Made by a program: the position numbers and the translations under genes. A DNA stretch of 62,476 nucleotides, from positions 1-62,476 of IMG/VR virus record IMGVR_UViG_3300037189_004468; one strand, 5' to 3'. Source of the stretch: a virus. The notes beneath the pieces were generated by a model, which was given only the letters and a program-made list of their open reading frames with translations, was not told where the DNA came from and ran no database searches. The stretch's first letter is position 1. Each line of letters begins with the position of its first letter. Positions 13,841 to 21,986 of this stretch are shown piece after piece.

Positions 13841-14233
13841 AAAGAAAATGAATTAAGAATTGGAAATTGGGTCAGGCATTGTGCTGCTTGGTCTTATAGA
13901 CAAGATGCTGATGATTTTGAAGAGTTTAACTTTCAGTGGAAACTTGAAGATTTTTACGCCTTGTGTGAATGTACATTAGATATAGACAATGTAGAGTATA
14001 TTCCACTTACAGAAGAATGGTTGTTGAAGTTTGGGTTTGAAACTAGTGATTGGGATAATAATAGTACTTATAGAAAAATGATAGGTAATAATGATTATAC
14101 AATTGTTTTTGATGAGTATTCCAACACTATGGTTGGAGATATTTTAATTAAAGAAATTAAATACGTACACCAACTTCAAAACTTATATTTTGCACTAACT
14201 GGAGAGGAACTAACATACGGAGGTAACAAATGA
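13838..14233 (+). CDS. Conserved Bacteroidota phage protein of unknown function
   Basis: 131 residues. It starts with NELRIGNWV and ends IKYVHQLQNLYFALTGEEL, with LTEEWLLKFGFE in the middle. I recall this layout as a very common uncharacterised family in Bacteroidota phages and prophages. The last five residues (YGGNK) are encoded by the Shine-Dalgarno cassette of the next gene. ATGA overlap downstream. Confidence 0.8.
   Translation: MKENELRIGNWVRHCAAWSYRQDADDFEEFNFQWKLEDFYALCECTLDIDNVEYIPLTEEWLLKFGFETSDWDNNSTYRKMIGNNDYTIVFDEYSNTMVGDILIKEIKYVHQLQNLYFALTGEELTYGGNK
14213..14232 (+). promoter_or_regulatory. Strong Shine-Dalgarno cassette, copy 2
   Basis: Identical 20 bases to copy 1, lying inside the last codons of the 131-residue gene and driving the ATG at 14230. 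Confidence 0.8.
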
Positions 14234-14394
14234 AAACACTAGAGATAAGGGCAATCATATCGCCAATTAACGAACATGATCCACGAGCGATGAGGGTAGT
14301 ACACCCAGATGGTAAGGTGGAATTTAATGACTTTCAAGAAAACTTAAAAAAAGAAATCTATGCACGGAAGACCTACATTCAAAGGAAAAAATAG
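14230..14394 (+). CDS. Small protein, 54 residues
   Basis: ATG 14230 is preceded by the GGAGG cassette and overlaps the upstream stop. The product MKTLEIRAIISPINEHDPRA...TYIQRKK is basic at its C-terminus. Strong initiation signals make it a real gene despite its size. It overlaps the next gene by 35 bases. Confidence 0.7.
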   Translation: MKTLEIRAIISPINEHDPRAMRVVHPDGKVEFNDFQENLKKEIYARKTYIQRKK

Positions 14395-14686
14395 TATCTA
14401 CATTATTGACAACGGCTGCAAGGTAGAGAAGTTTGACAACGGCAAGGTTGTGATCTACAACACGCGAGTTGGTGGCGACTTCTATCAGAAGGTGCACCCA
14501 CGTTACTATGAGATGTATGAGAAGGAGGGATTTGATGTTATGTCCATCCAACTATCTATTGACACATTTAACATTATACTGGAAAAGAATCCAAACAATC
14601 AAGAAGCAATTCAAAAAATAAAAGACTATGAGAAAAAAATTAATTTCTATCGACCAAGAAACGATGGCAATCAAGAAAGTATTTGA
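14360..14686 (+). CDS. Small protein, unknown
   Basis: 108 residues (MHGRPTFKGKNSIYIIDNGC). The N-terminal half is beta-rich and basic, then a helix with TPR-like phrasing (FNIILEKNPNNQEAIQKIKD). No family recognised. Confidence 0.65.
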   Translation: MHGRPTFKGKNSIYIIDNGCKVEKFDNGKVVIYNTRVGGDFYQKVHPRYYEMYEKEGFDVMSIQLSIDTFNIILEKNPNNQEAIQKIKDYEKKINFYRPRNDGNQESI

Positions 14687-15137
14687 TTTGAGATTCCCAT
14701 TATGGACAAGCATTGCGCTTAATATTCTTGCAATCGGAATCATTGCGCTCATTTTACTTGAACCGCGCCTAGTTTTAACAAAATACAAAACGATGATAGT
14801 GGAGAAGCTAGTGGAGGACATTCCTTTGACCGACAGCGCAATCATCAGTGAGTTAACGCACCTGGGCTGTATGCAAGTGCCCGTGGCATTGGCGCAGTTT
14901 AAGATTGAGACGGGGCATTTCACGAGTCACATTTGCAAGGACAACAAGAACATTGCTGGCATAAGAACATCGAGATCTAAATTAGTCATCGGCATGAAGA
15001 ATGACCACTGCGCATATGCGACATACAGAGACTGCCTAAGAGACTATGTGGCGATACAGAACAGATACCTAACAAATATCAACCATCGTTACGCAGAGGA
15101 TCCAAATTACATCGCTAAACTAAAACAAATAAGATGA
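14628..15137 (+). CDS. Membrane-anchored glucosaminidase-like protein (GH73 type)
   Basis: 169 residues. A cytoplasmic N-terminus of ~28 residues and one membrane segment (SIALNILAIGIIALILL, ~30-46) precede a lysozyme-like domain. That domain shows VPVALAQFKIETGHFTSHIC and NKNIAGIR, matching the FlgJ/Bax-type glucosaminidase core with Glu of KIETGHF as the presumed catalytic acid, and a later CAYATYRDCLRDYVAIQ. It would face the periplasm and act on peptidoglycan. Its place in the early/middle operon, away from the late amidase, is unusual. Alternatives are a role in cell-wall remodelling or superinfection exclusion, or an inactive binder. Confidence 0.75.
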   Translation: MRKKLISIDQETMAIKKVFDLRFPLWTSIALNILAIGIIALILLEPRLVLTKYKTMIVEKLVEDIPLTDSAIISELTHLGCMQVPVALAQFKIETGHFTSHICKDNKNIAGIRTSRSKLVIGMKNDHCAYATYRDCLRDYVAIQNRYLTNINHRYAEDPNYIAKLKQIR

Positions 15138-15385
15138 CAGAAGAAGAAATTCGCAGAGCCATAGCGATATATGATCTGCGTAATAAAAAAGAAGACAAGT
15201 ATAAAAACGATTTGAGTTATTGGAAAACAAATGCAGAAGAAGACTACATAAAAACTCCAATTAGCGTTTTAAGGTACATTCACAATCTGGAAGAGAAAAT
15301 ATTAAGGGAAGACAATAGTAGTACATTTTGGATATGTCTAAACTTTGCTTGGATAGGTATAATAATTTTTGATTTAATATTTTAA
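15134..15385 (+). CDS. Small protein with C-terminal membrane anchor
   Basis: 83 residues. A charged helical N-terminal part (MTEEEIRRAIAIYDLRNKKE) is followed by a hydrophobic C-terminus STFWICLNFAWIGIIIFDLI. ATGA overlap with the glucosaminidase-like gene suggests a joint role at the membrane. Confidence 0.68.
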   Translation: MTEEEIRRAIAIYDLRNKKEDKYKNDLSYWKTNAEEDYIKTPISVLRYIHNLEEKILREDNSSTFWICLNFAWIGIIIFDLIF

Positions 15386-15390
15386 ATAAG

Positions 15391-15615
15391 ATGACAGCAG
15401 TAGACACACTATGGGACATGATCCCAAAAGATACTCAGAACTACATCGTTAAGCAATTCAACGGGCTTGAGAAAGCCAAAGAAATGGAGAATAAAGAAAA
15501 ATTAAGGTTGGCTCAATTTACATCATATATACATGAATTAGGTAAATCAAACTTTAATTATGCACTAATAACAAATGTAGAGATTTTAGAATTATACAAT
15601 GAAAGCGATCTTTAA
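15391..15615 (+). CDS. Small helical protein, unknown
   Basis: 74 residues (MTAVDTLWDMIPKDTQNYIV). The KDTQNYIVKQFNGLEKAKEME stretch looks like a helical pair. It overlaps the next gene by 17 bases. Confidence 0.65.
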   Translation: MTAVDTLWDMIPKDTQNYIVKQFNGLEKAKEMENKEKLRLAQFTSYIHELGKSNFNYALITNVEILELYNESDL

Positions 15616-16036
15616 ATTAAACAATGGGAATGGTGCTCTGCTCTGCAATTGTTGTTCGGGCATCATTAAGACGGGGATAGACTTCTCTGACTTTGAACGC
15701 GAGGCAATTCTCGGCAATCAAGAGATGGTTCCTCAGTTTTGTAAAGCGTGCCAAGACATTGTTGTAATGGCTATTGAAATGACACACGCATATGAGGTGA
15801 GAAACTACTTAGATGTATTTACAAGCAGCCAAGACTGGGGAGTGCGTAAGTGTAAGCAAGGCATTTCATTTCACTTATATAAGATAAAGGGCATGAAGGT
15901 GAAAGATATTGCGCACCACTTAAGAATTAATCAATCAACTGTATACAAGTATATTAAAAATTATCAAAAATTATTTGATGAAAACTTGTATTTCCGAAAC
16001 TTAGTTTTAAATTTGAAATCCGATGAAAGATACTAA
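15599..16036 (+). CDS. Zinc-finger and helix-turn-helix protein
   Basis: 145 residues. The N-terminal Cys pairs CNCCSG (~16-20) and FCKACQD (~50) form a probable zinc knuckle. The C-terminal half carries GMKVKDIAHHLRINQSTVYKYIKNYQ, a clear sigma-factor/resolvase-like helix-turn-helix. It is likely a DNA-binding regulator; the position suggests middle-gene control. Note the GIVKTG-FSDFE linker between the Cys pairs. Confidence 0.75.
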   Translation: MKAIFKLNNGNGALLCNCCSGIIKTGIDFSDFEREAILGNQEMVPQFCKACQDIVVMAIEMTHAYEVRNYLDVFTSSQDWGVRKCKQGISFHLYKIKGMKVKDIAHHLRINQSTVYKYIKNYQKLFDENLYFRNLVLNLKSDERY

Positions 16037-16352
16037 AGAAAAAATAACAGAAGTATGCAACGAAATTAAAGAATTGCTACTAGAAAAAAATAGAAAATAT
16101 GGAGATTCGGCACTTAATCCAATCCGTATTTTAAGTAAATCAGACTCAGTTGAACAATTAAAAGTCAGAATTGATGATAAATTAAATAGATTGAAAAATT
16201 TACAAGAAGATGAAACCGAAGATACAATAACTGATTTGATTGGTTATCTTATATTGCTTAAGATAAGTATAACAAAGCAAGAAATGGTTTTTTTTGAAAG
16301 TAAAAGTGGAGTTGGAATTACAGACGTGAGTTATTGGGGAGGCAAGTTATGA
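16023..16352 (+). CDS. Nucleotide modification-associated domain 1 protein (DUF1599-like)
   Basis: 109 residues. EIKELLLEKNRKYGDSALNP, QLKVRIDDKLNRLKN and EDETEDTITDLIGYLILLKI match the all-helical MazG-like DUF1599/Nmad1 family. That family occurs in phages with modified nucleotides, probably as a nucleotide pyrophosphatase-type partner. No modification enzyme was recognised in the genome, so a housekeeping nucleotide role is also possible. Confidence 0.75.
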   Translation: MKDTKEKITEVCNEIKELLLEKNRKYGDSALNPIRILSKSDSVEQLKVRIDDKLNRLKNLQEDETEDTITDLIGYLILLKISITKQEMVFFESKSGVGITDVSYWGGKL

Positions 16353-16507
16353 AAGTATTTCAGAACGAAACATTCACAATAATAAAGTACAAGGAACTAT
16401 ACCATGTCTTTTTTACTTGGGAATACACCCATGCATTATTTATTGACCATAGTATTTATAGTTGCTATTGGTTTATTTTTAAACAATACCTAAAAAATCT
16501 AATATGA
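16349..16507 (+). CDS. Small aromatic-rich protein, 52 residues
   Basis: ATG overlaps the DUF1599-like stop (ATGA) and its stop overlaps the next start (ATGA). MKVFQNETFTIIKYKELYHV...SCYWFIFKQYL is rich in Tyr/Phe/His. Double overlap supports a real gene. Function unknown. Confidence 0.6.
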   Translation: MKVFQNETFTIIKYKELYHVFFTWEYTHALFIDHSIYSCYWFIFKQYLKNLI

Positions 16508-17082
16508 ACACAACATTTGAAAAACTATCGAGCATTGACGTCACGAAGTACGTTGAAAAAAAACAAGGACAGAATTATTTGTCATGGGCTAACGCATGGA
16601 GACTTGCGTGTATCAATTGCCCGAACACAAGCAGAACCATTTACGAAAGCGAAGATGGTCGCAATTACTTTACTGATGGCAAGACTGCATGGGTGAAAGT
16701 TGGTGTGACTATTGACGGAGTTGAACACGTTGATCAGTTGCCAGTAATGAGTTTACGAAACAGCTCAATACCTGTTGATTCAATTACATCATTCGATGTG
16801 AACAAAGCGATTCAACGTAGCACGGTGAAGGCCTTAGCATTGCATGGCCTTGGGATCAACATCTATGCTGGGGAAGACTTTGAGGAGGCTGACACATCTA
16901 AGGACGATGGCAAGCAGACTCAGATCGTGTTAAACATTGGCGATGAGAATTGGACGAAGGCAATTGCATATGTGCAGGCTAACAGAAAACTTGGAGCTAA
17001 GAAGTTAATTGATCAGTTAGCTAAGAAGTATGTGATTGACGACGTGATAACCACGGAGATTCAAAAAGAAATCACGCAGTAA
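16504..17082 (+). CDS. Single-strand annealing protein (DUF1071 / Sak3-like)
   Basis: 192 residues. The core YLSWANAWRLACINCPNTSR, WVKVGVTIDGVEHVDQLPVM, SFDVNKAIQRSTVKALALHG and GLGINIYAGEDF is the DUF1071 family. That family has been placed among Rad52-like phage recombinases (Sak3). It should anneal complementary strands during phage recombination and replication. Exonuclease and SSB genes at 18197 and 19113 complete a recombination set. The C-terminal ~55 residues are a separate helical tail. Confidence 0.82.
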   Translation: MNTTFEKLSSIDVTKYVEKKQGQNYLSWANAWRLACINCPNTSRTIYESEDGRNYFTDGKTAWVKVGVTIDGVEHVDQLPVMSLRNSSIPVDSITSFDVNKAIQRSTVKALALHGLGINIYAGEDFEEADTSKDDGKQTQIVLNIGDENWTKAIAYVQANRKLGAKKLIDQLAKKYVIDDVITTEIQKEITQ

Positions 17083-17279
17083 TGACAAAGGATGATTGGG
17101 TTGCCTATAGACCACTACTGGCAACCCATACAACATTCGGTAAGTACGTCTCAAATGTAGACAAGAATTATTGTCTCGTGCAGTTTGATGGCGTAGCCAC
17201 CAAGTGCGAGAGCAAATCAGTAACTAAAATATACGAAAACAATCTAATTAAACAATTAAATGAAAAACACAAACATTAA
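17082..17279 (+). CDS. Small protein, unknown
   Basis: 65 residues (MTKDDWVAYRPLLATHTTFG). An SH3-like strand pattern GKYVSNVDKNYCLVQFDGVA is followed by a basic tail. Starts on the last base of the annealing-protein stop codon. Confidence 0.65.
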   Translation: MTKDDWVAYRPLLATHTTFGKYVSNVDKNYCLVQFDGVATKCESKSVTKIYENNLIKQLNEKHKH

Positions 17280-18003
17280 AGAGCAAATTGCTGATAGCAA
17301 TGGTGCTCACACAGAACAACCAATTATCAATCAATTAATTAATGAGTTCAGAGAATGGAATCGTCAATGGGATTTGAGTCAAACAACAATGACTATAGAT
17401 GAATTTAACGAATCATTAACTAAAAAATATCATGTATCTTTAAGCAATTCAAGTACTAATGGTATTCAAGATCCCGATATTCAAGGAACAATGAATTTAT
17501 CAAACAAAACATTATTGCCAGACAATGTCAACACACCTGAAGAATATCTAGAGTATATGAATGCTATTGGATATTGGGATTATGTTAAAAAGTTAGAAAA
17601 GTTTAAAGAACAAATGAGCAATGATAATTTTAAAAAGTCACCAATTCATGATAAGAACGCAATTATTCAAATGATGGATGAATTAGAGCCACAAGAAATG
17701 ATTGAATTGGTTGAATTTATCACGGTAAAATTAAAAGACAAAAAACAAACGGCATTAGAAAAGTTTATTGAAAAACTTGAAGAACTTGGAGATTTAAGAG
17801 ATTGCACATCAATTGGAGTGATTCAATTAAATATTTATAAAAACGAATACATTGAATTAAAAAGACAAGCCAAAGAAATGGAGAAGGAGCAACAAAAAAA
17901 TACATGGGAAGATAGTAGATTAGAAGATAAAGGCGACAACTATATTGGAAAACAAAAATCTTTTGAAGACTACTACAACGAAACATACGGAGGTAACAAA
18001 TGA
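17260..18003 (+). CDS. Coiled-coil protein, unknown
   Basis: 247 residues. The N-terminus is Asn/Gln-rich. The middle has PDNVNTPEEYLEYMNAIGYW and a helix block EPQEMIELVEFITVKLKD. The C-terminus is a Lys/Glu coiled coil ending FEDYYNETYGGNK. Similar C-termini occur in Bacteroidota phage proteins of unknown function. The last codons are the Shine-Dalgarno cassette of the following gene. Confidence 0.75.
   Translation: MKNTNIKEQIADSNGAHTEQPIINQLINEFREWNRQWDLSQTTMTIDEFNESLTKKYHVSLSNSSTNGIQDPDIQGTMNLSNKTLLPDNVNTPEEYLEYMNAIGYWDYVKKLEKFKEQMSNDNFKKSPIHDKNAIIQMMDELEPQEMIELVEFITVKLKDKKQTALEKFIEKLEELGDLRDCTSIGVIQLNIYKNEYIELKRQAKEMEKEQQKNTWEDSRLEDKGDNYIGKQKSFEDYYNETYGGNK
17983..18002 (+). promoter_or_regulatory. 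Strong Shine-Dalgarno cassette, copy 3
   Basis: Third exact copy of the 20-base cassette, inside the end of the 247-residue gene and driving the ATG at 18000. Confidence 0.8.
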
Positions 18004-18200
18004 TAACGTTTAAAGCAAAAATAAAAGATTCAAAAATTTGGTTTGACGGAACAAGTTTAATTAAACATGATGAAAACTATATTATCATGAAAGGTGATAT
18101 GGAATGGGTATCAAATACAAAATGGGATAGTGCAGATAATGACTGGGATGTCATTGATATAAGTACTTTGATTATAGAAACAAAAGAAGGTAACAAATGA
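18000..18200 (+). CDS. Small protein, unknown
   Basis: 66 residues (MITFKAKIKDSKIWFDGTSL), beta-rich with Trp/Asp repeats (WDSADNDWDVIDI). It ends TKEGNK, encoded by a decayed form of the cassette (AAGGTAACAAATG). ATGA overlap downstream. Confidence 0.68.
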   Translation: MITFKAKIKDSKIWFDGTSLIKHDENYIIMKGDMEWVSNTKWDSADNDWDVIDISTLIIETKEGNK

Positions 18201-18916
18201 ACCTAGAACTATTAAAGGATGACGCCAACTATTATGGCGAGATGGGAAAGCAATTCCTATCCAACTCAGATATTGATGCCTTGTTAAGGGATCCATCAAG
18301 TTTTAAAAAGAACAAAGAAAAGACTGTCGACATGGTAAAGGGGAGTTACTTCCATACCTTGTTGATAGAGAAGGATAAGATTGACAACTTTGAGATTGTA
18401 AATGCATCAAGTAGAACTACAAATATATACAAAGATGCGTGTGCGGATGGTGAAATAAGATTATTGTCAGCAGAGAGAGACATGATAGTGAAGATGGCAA
18501 AGGCAATATCAAGCAATATCATAACATACGACATGATTTATGATGACGTGATTGGCTACGAGGTTCCAATGGTCAAGGAAATCATGGGACTGATGTGGAA
18601 AGGGAAGGCTGACATTGTGAAACCTAGCATTGTTTACGATTTAAAGTCCACTACTAAATTAGATGATTTCATGTTCAGTACCAGGAAGTACAACTACGAC
18701 TCTCAGGCATGGCTCTATAATCAATTCTTTGGCAAGCCTATGGAGTTTATTGTGGTAGAAAAGGAAACTAACCGTGTTGCTATTTTTGATTGCTCTGAGG
18801 AGTTCTTAGACAGAGGCAGAGAAAAAGTATCAAGGGCAGTTGAGCAGTACAATAAATTCTTTGGTCCAAATAAAACTGAAGACATAAATGATTTTATTAT
18901 TAAACAAACATTATGA
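18197..18916 (+). CDS. PD-(D/E)XK exonuclease (RecE / Cas4-like)
   Basis: 239 residues. Motifs follow the phage exonuclease order: SNSDIDALLRDPSSF, VKGSYFHTLLIEKDKI (conserved G-x-x-x-H), MWKGKADIVKPSIVYDLKST (catalytic Asp, then D-L-K for the E-x-K motif), and YDSQAWLYNQFFGKPMEFIV (Q-x-x-x-Y). It should resect duplex ends to give single strands for the annealing protein encoded upstream. The D-x-K version of the active site is a known variant. Confidence 0.88.
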   Translation: MNLELLKDDANYYGEMGKQFLSNSDIDALLRDPSSFKKNKEKTVDMVKGSYFHTLLIEKDKIDNFEIVNASSRTTNIYKDACADGEIRLLSAERDMIVKMAKAISSNIITYDMIYDDVIGYEVPMVKEIMGLMWKGKADIVKPSIVYDLKSTTKLDDFMFSTRKYNYDSQAWLYNQFFGKPMEFIVVEKETNRVAIFDCSEEFLDRGREKVSRAVEQYNKFFGPNKTEDINDFIIKQTL

Positions 18917-19107
18917 CAAGAGAAGAAAAATTAACCATGTACGAGGGAGTACATGATGAGATATTTGGTCTATGGCCAGTATCGAAGGACGATGTGATGG
19001 ATGACAAAGAGTTAATTAGCCTCATCTACCATTACAACAAAGCATTACAAGAATTATCAGACTATCTTCAAGAAAAGATGGACGCATTAGAAACAACAGA
19101 AGAATAA
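18913..19107 (+). CDS. Small acidic protein, unknown
   Basis: 64 residues, acidic and helical (MTREEKLTMYEGVHDEIFGL...). It lies between the exonuclease and SSB genes with an ATGA overlap upstream, so it probably belongs to the recombination unit. Confidence 0.65.
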   Translation: MTREEKLTMYEGVHDEIFGLWPVSKDDVMDDKELISLIYHYNKALQELSDYLQEKMDALETTEE

Positions 19108-19112
19108 AACAT

Positions 19113-19409
19113 ATGGCACAATTAGTATCAGTATCAATCGACGTGACTAAGATCACAAAGAGCAAGTTAAAAGATGGTAAGTATTTAAACTTTACCGTAG
19201 CACTTAACAATGAAACAAACGAGTGGGGTAAGAACGCCAGCGTTTGGGAAGAACAATCTAAGGAAGAGCGTGAGGCAAAAGACAAGAAAAACTATCTTGG
19301 ATCAGGCAAAGTAGCATGGTCAGATGGTCAACTTGTCGAGCCACCTGCAAAAACCGACACAAGTAAACCCTCAAAAAAGAAGGAAGACTTGGACGAGTTG
19401 CTGTTCTAA
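19113..19409 (+). CDS. ssb: Single-stranded DNA-binding protein
   Basis: 98 residues. An OB-fold strand pattern (VSVSIDVTKITKSKLKDGKY, LNFTVALNNETNEWGKNASV) is followed by a Lys-rich linker and the acidic tip DLDELLF. The tip resembles the DDDIPF-type SSB tail that recruits partner proteins. It is shorter than bacterial SSB (~170). It probably coats single strands at the fork and during recombination. The gene is followed by the iteron-bearing leader of the primase-helicase. Confidence 0.78.
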   Translation: MAQLVSVSIDVTKITKSKLKDGKYLNFTVALNNETNEWGKNASVWEEQSKEEREAKDKKNYLGSGKVAWSDGQLVEPPAKTDTSKPSKKKEDLDELLF

Positions 19410-19613
19410 TCTAATCACCGACAGACACATAGCATCACTTAAGGTGGTGCTTGTGTCGAGTGTCGGAAAAAGTTGCCAATTTCAGTATATATTAATTTAT
19501 CTATTCTATTTTATTTTTATTTCATTTTAAAAATAAAAAAACGACACAAATGGGTTAAAAGAATTAAAAACAATAACTTAGCCTCTAAAAAATCGACATA
19601 AAACCGACACAAC
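19410..19613 (+). promoter_or_regulatory. Leader of primase-helicase with CGACACAA motifs
   Basis: 204 bases with motifs TTGTGTCGAGTGTCGG (19451-19466), ACGACACAAA (19541-19550), TCGACATAA (19593-19601) and CCGACACAA (19604-19612). They are the same type as in the divergent control region. A further TGACACAA lies within the first codons of the gene. A hairpin CATCACTTAAGGTGGTG-like element lies at about 19433-19449. Likely binding sites for one replication initiator or repressor. Confidence 0.65.
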
Positions 19614-21986
19614 ATGACACAAATCACAGTTTTTAGAAACATTAAAGACACGTCAACGCCTTTCTTTAGGCCGATTGACGGGATACTTGCCCGAATTAAG
19701 GAAGGCAAGAATAAAGACATTATAAAACGCATCAGAGAAGAGAAGAACAAAGATGTTCGCAATGTCCTTAAACAGGAGTTGCCAGCGATTTGTTTCTCAG
19801 GCACATTCAATACGCGAAACGATAAAGCACTTATCGATCACAGCGGATTCATTTGCCTTGACTTCGATGGGTTTGAAAAGCAACACGAGTTGATTGCTAA
19901 GAAACAAGAATTAATAAAAGATAAGTACACCTATAGCGTATTCATTTCTCCGTCAGGAGACGGCCTTAAATTGATTGTAAGGATCCCAAAGGATGCAGAC
20001 AACCACAAACACTATTTCAAGTCCTTAGAAGGCAAATATAACAGTCCTAACTTCGATATCAAGTGTAGTAACCTTTCACGAGTATGTTACGAGAGTTATG
20101 ATCCACTAATTTTTATTAACCCAAATAGTGCCGTGTGGATGGATATGTCGCAAGGCAAGTACGAGGAAATGATAACCAACGTCTCCAAGTCAACGATAAA
20201 GTTAAGCGACCAGAATGAAATCATCAGAAGGCTTAGGGTATGGTGGGATAAGAACTACGGCATGGTCGTAGGCGAGCGCAACAACAATGTGTTCATTCTG
20301 GCATCAAGATACAATAAGTTTGGTATCAATAAAGACTTGGCCATGTACGCTCTTAGTGAGTTTGCGCATGAGGGCTTCGAGATGCCTGAGATAAAAGTTA
20401 TCTGCGATAGCGCATACAAGAACAAAGATGAGCATAACACAAGGTTCTTTGAGGACATCGAGAAGGTTGATTCAATCAAGAAGCAACTTAAGGCTGGTGT
20501 ATCAAAAAAGGAGATCCGTCTTCAACTGAGGGAGTCAGACATTGAAGACGATGTAATAGATGCTACCATCAATAGCATTGAGGATGACTCCCACCATGTT
20601 GAGTTTTGGGAACGATCAGAGAAGGGTGTAATAAAATTATTGCATTATAAGTTCAAAGAGTTCTTGGAGGACAATGGATACTACAAGTATTCTCCTGAAG
20701 GGACAAAGAACTACATCTTTGTAAAGGTGACCAACAACTTAATCGACAACACAACAGAGGAAGAGATAAAAGATTTTATTCTTACTTACATTCTAAAATG
20801 TGGTGACATGGATGTATACAACTTCTTTGCGGACAAGACAAGGTTCTTCAAGGAAGACTTCTTGACCATGCTGTCTCACGTTGATGTTTACTTTATCTCA
20901 GACGAGAAAGACACCTCATATCTTTACTATAAGAATTGTGCCGTGAAGGCAACGTGCAAGGACATCACAATTGTTGACTACTTAGATTTGGGTGGCTATG
21001 TATGGAAGGATCAAGTTATTGACAGAGACTTTTTTATACAGCCAGTCGCAAATTGCGACTACAAAAGATTCATCAGCAACATCGCTGGCAATGAACCAGA
21101 TAGAATCATGTCAGTTGAGAGCACCATCGGTTACCTTCTCCATGGCTTCAAGAATGTTGGGTATTGCCCGGCAGTGATTATTAACGACGAGGTCATCTCC
21201 GATAACCCTGAAGGTGGAACGGGGAAGGGCTTGTTCGTGAATGCCATAAGCAAGATGAAGAAAATGGTCATCATCGATGGTAAGCAGTTTAGCTTTGAGA
21301 AATCATTCGCTTATCAGCTTGTCTCGGCAGACACACAGATACTGACATTTGATGACGTGAAGAAGCACTTTGACTTCGAGAGGTTGTTCAGTATTGTTAC
21401 TGAAGGGATTACACTTGAGAAGAAGAATAAGGACGCGATTAAGATACCATTCAGCAGGTCACCAAAAATTGTCATCACGACAAACTATGCAATTAAGGGG
21501 AAGGGTAACTCATTTGAGAGAAGGAAGTGGGAGCTTGAGTTTAAGAAACACTATAGCAAAGATTTCACACCTGAGGATGACTTCGGTAGATTGCTCTTCA
21601 GCGATTGGGATGAGGATGAGTGGCTGAGGTTTGACAACTACATGATATCAAATCTTAGGCTTTACTTATGCGAAGGATTTGTGAAGAGTGACTTCAAGAA
21701 TCTTAAGACGCGTAAGTTTATTGCTGAGACAGACCACAACTTCTGGGAGTGGGTGATCAATGATGGAACGATTGAAACAGAAACTAAATATTACAAACAA
21801 CAACTATATGATATGTTTGTCTCTGACAACCCTGACTTTGGGCCAAGGGCTAAGATGTCAATCTCAATGAATAAGTTTTATTCTTGGCTTGACGCGTATG
21901 GTCTTTACACGACTGGCATATTGCCAGAGAGTGGAAGGGATGGACGAGGTAGATGGATCATATATTATAAGCACAAACAATTATGA
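19614..21986 (+). CDS. Primase-helicase: VirE-N/BT4734 domain plus SF3-type ATPase
   Basis: 790 residues. The N-terminus (~1-190) is the VirE-N / BT4734-like domain common in Bacteroidota mobile elements, with SGFICLDFDGF and YSVFISPSGDGLKLIVRIP giving candidate metal-binding acids and a conserved SPSGxGxK block. The C-terminus is a D5-like ATPase: Walker A NPEGGTGKG (~530), Walker B QILTFDDV (~575), sensor PKIVITTNYAIKGKG (~620) and an arginine-finger region FERRKWELEF. Together they should prime and unwind the phage genome. Its leader carries iterons. No DNA polymerase is encoded, so host polymerase is presumably recruited. Confidence 0.88.
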   Translation: MTQITVFRNIKDTSTPFFRPIDGILARIKEGKNKDIIKRIREEKNKDVRNVLKQELPAICFSGTFNTRNDKALIDHSGFICLDFDGFEKQHELIAKKQELIKDKYTYSVFISPSGDGLKLIVRIPKDADNHKHYFKSLEGKYNSPNFDIKCSNLSRVCYESYDPLIFINPNSAVWMDMSQGKYEEMITNVSKSTIKLSDQNEIIRRLRVWWDKNYGMVVGERNNNVFILASRYNKFGINKDLAMYALSEFAHEGFEMPEIKVICDSAYKNKDEHNTRFFEDIEKVDSIKKQLKAGVSKKEIRLQLRESDIEDDVIDATINSIEDDSHHVEFWERSEKGVIKLLHYKFKEFLEDNGYYKYSPEGTKNYIFVKVTNNLIDNTTEEEIKDFILTYILKCGDMDVYNFFADKTRFFKEDFLTMLSHVDVYFISDEKDTSYLYYKNCAVKATCKDITIVDYLDLGGYVWKDQVIDRDFFIQPVANCDYKRFISNIAGNEPDRIMSVESTIGYLLHGFKNVGYCPAVIINDEVISDNPEGGTGKGLFVNAISKMKKMVIIDGKQFSFEKSFAYQLVSADTQILTFDDVKKHFDFERLFSIVTEGITLEKKNKDAIKIPFSRSPKIVITTNYAIKGKGNSFERRKWELEFKKHYSKDFTPEDDFGRLLFSDWDEDEWLRFDNYMISNLRLYLCEGFVKSDFKNLKTRKFIAETDHNFWEWVINDGTIETETKYYKQQLYDMFVSDNPDFGPRAKMSISMNKFYSWLDAYGLYTTGILPESGRDGRGRWIIYYKHKQL

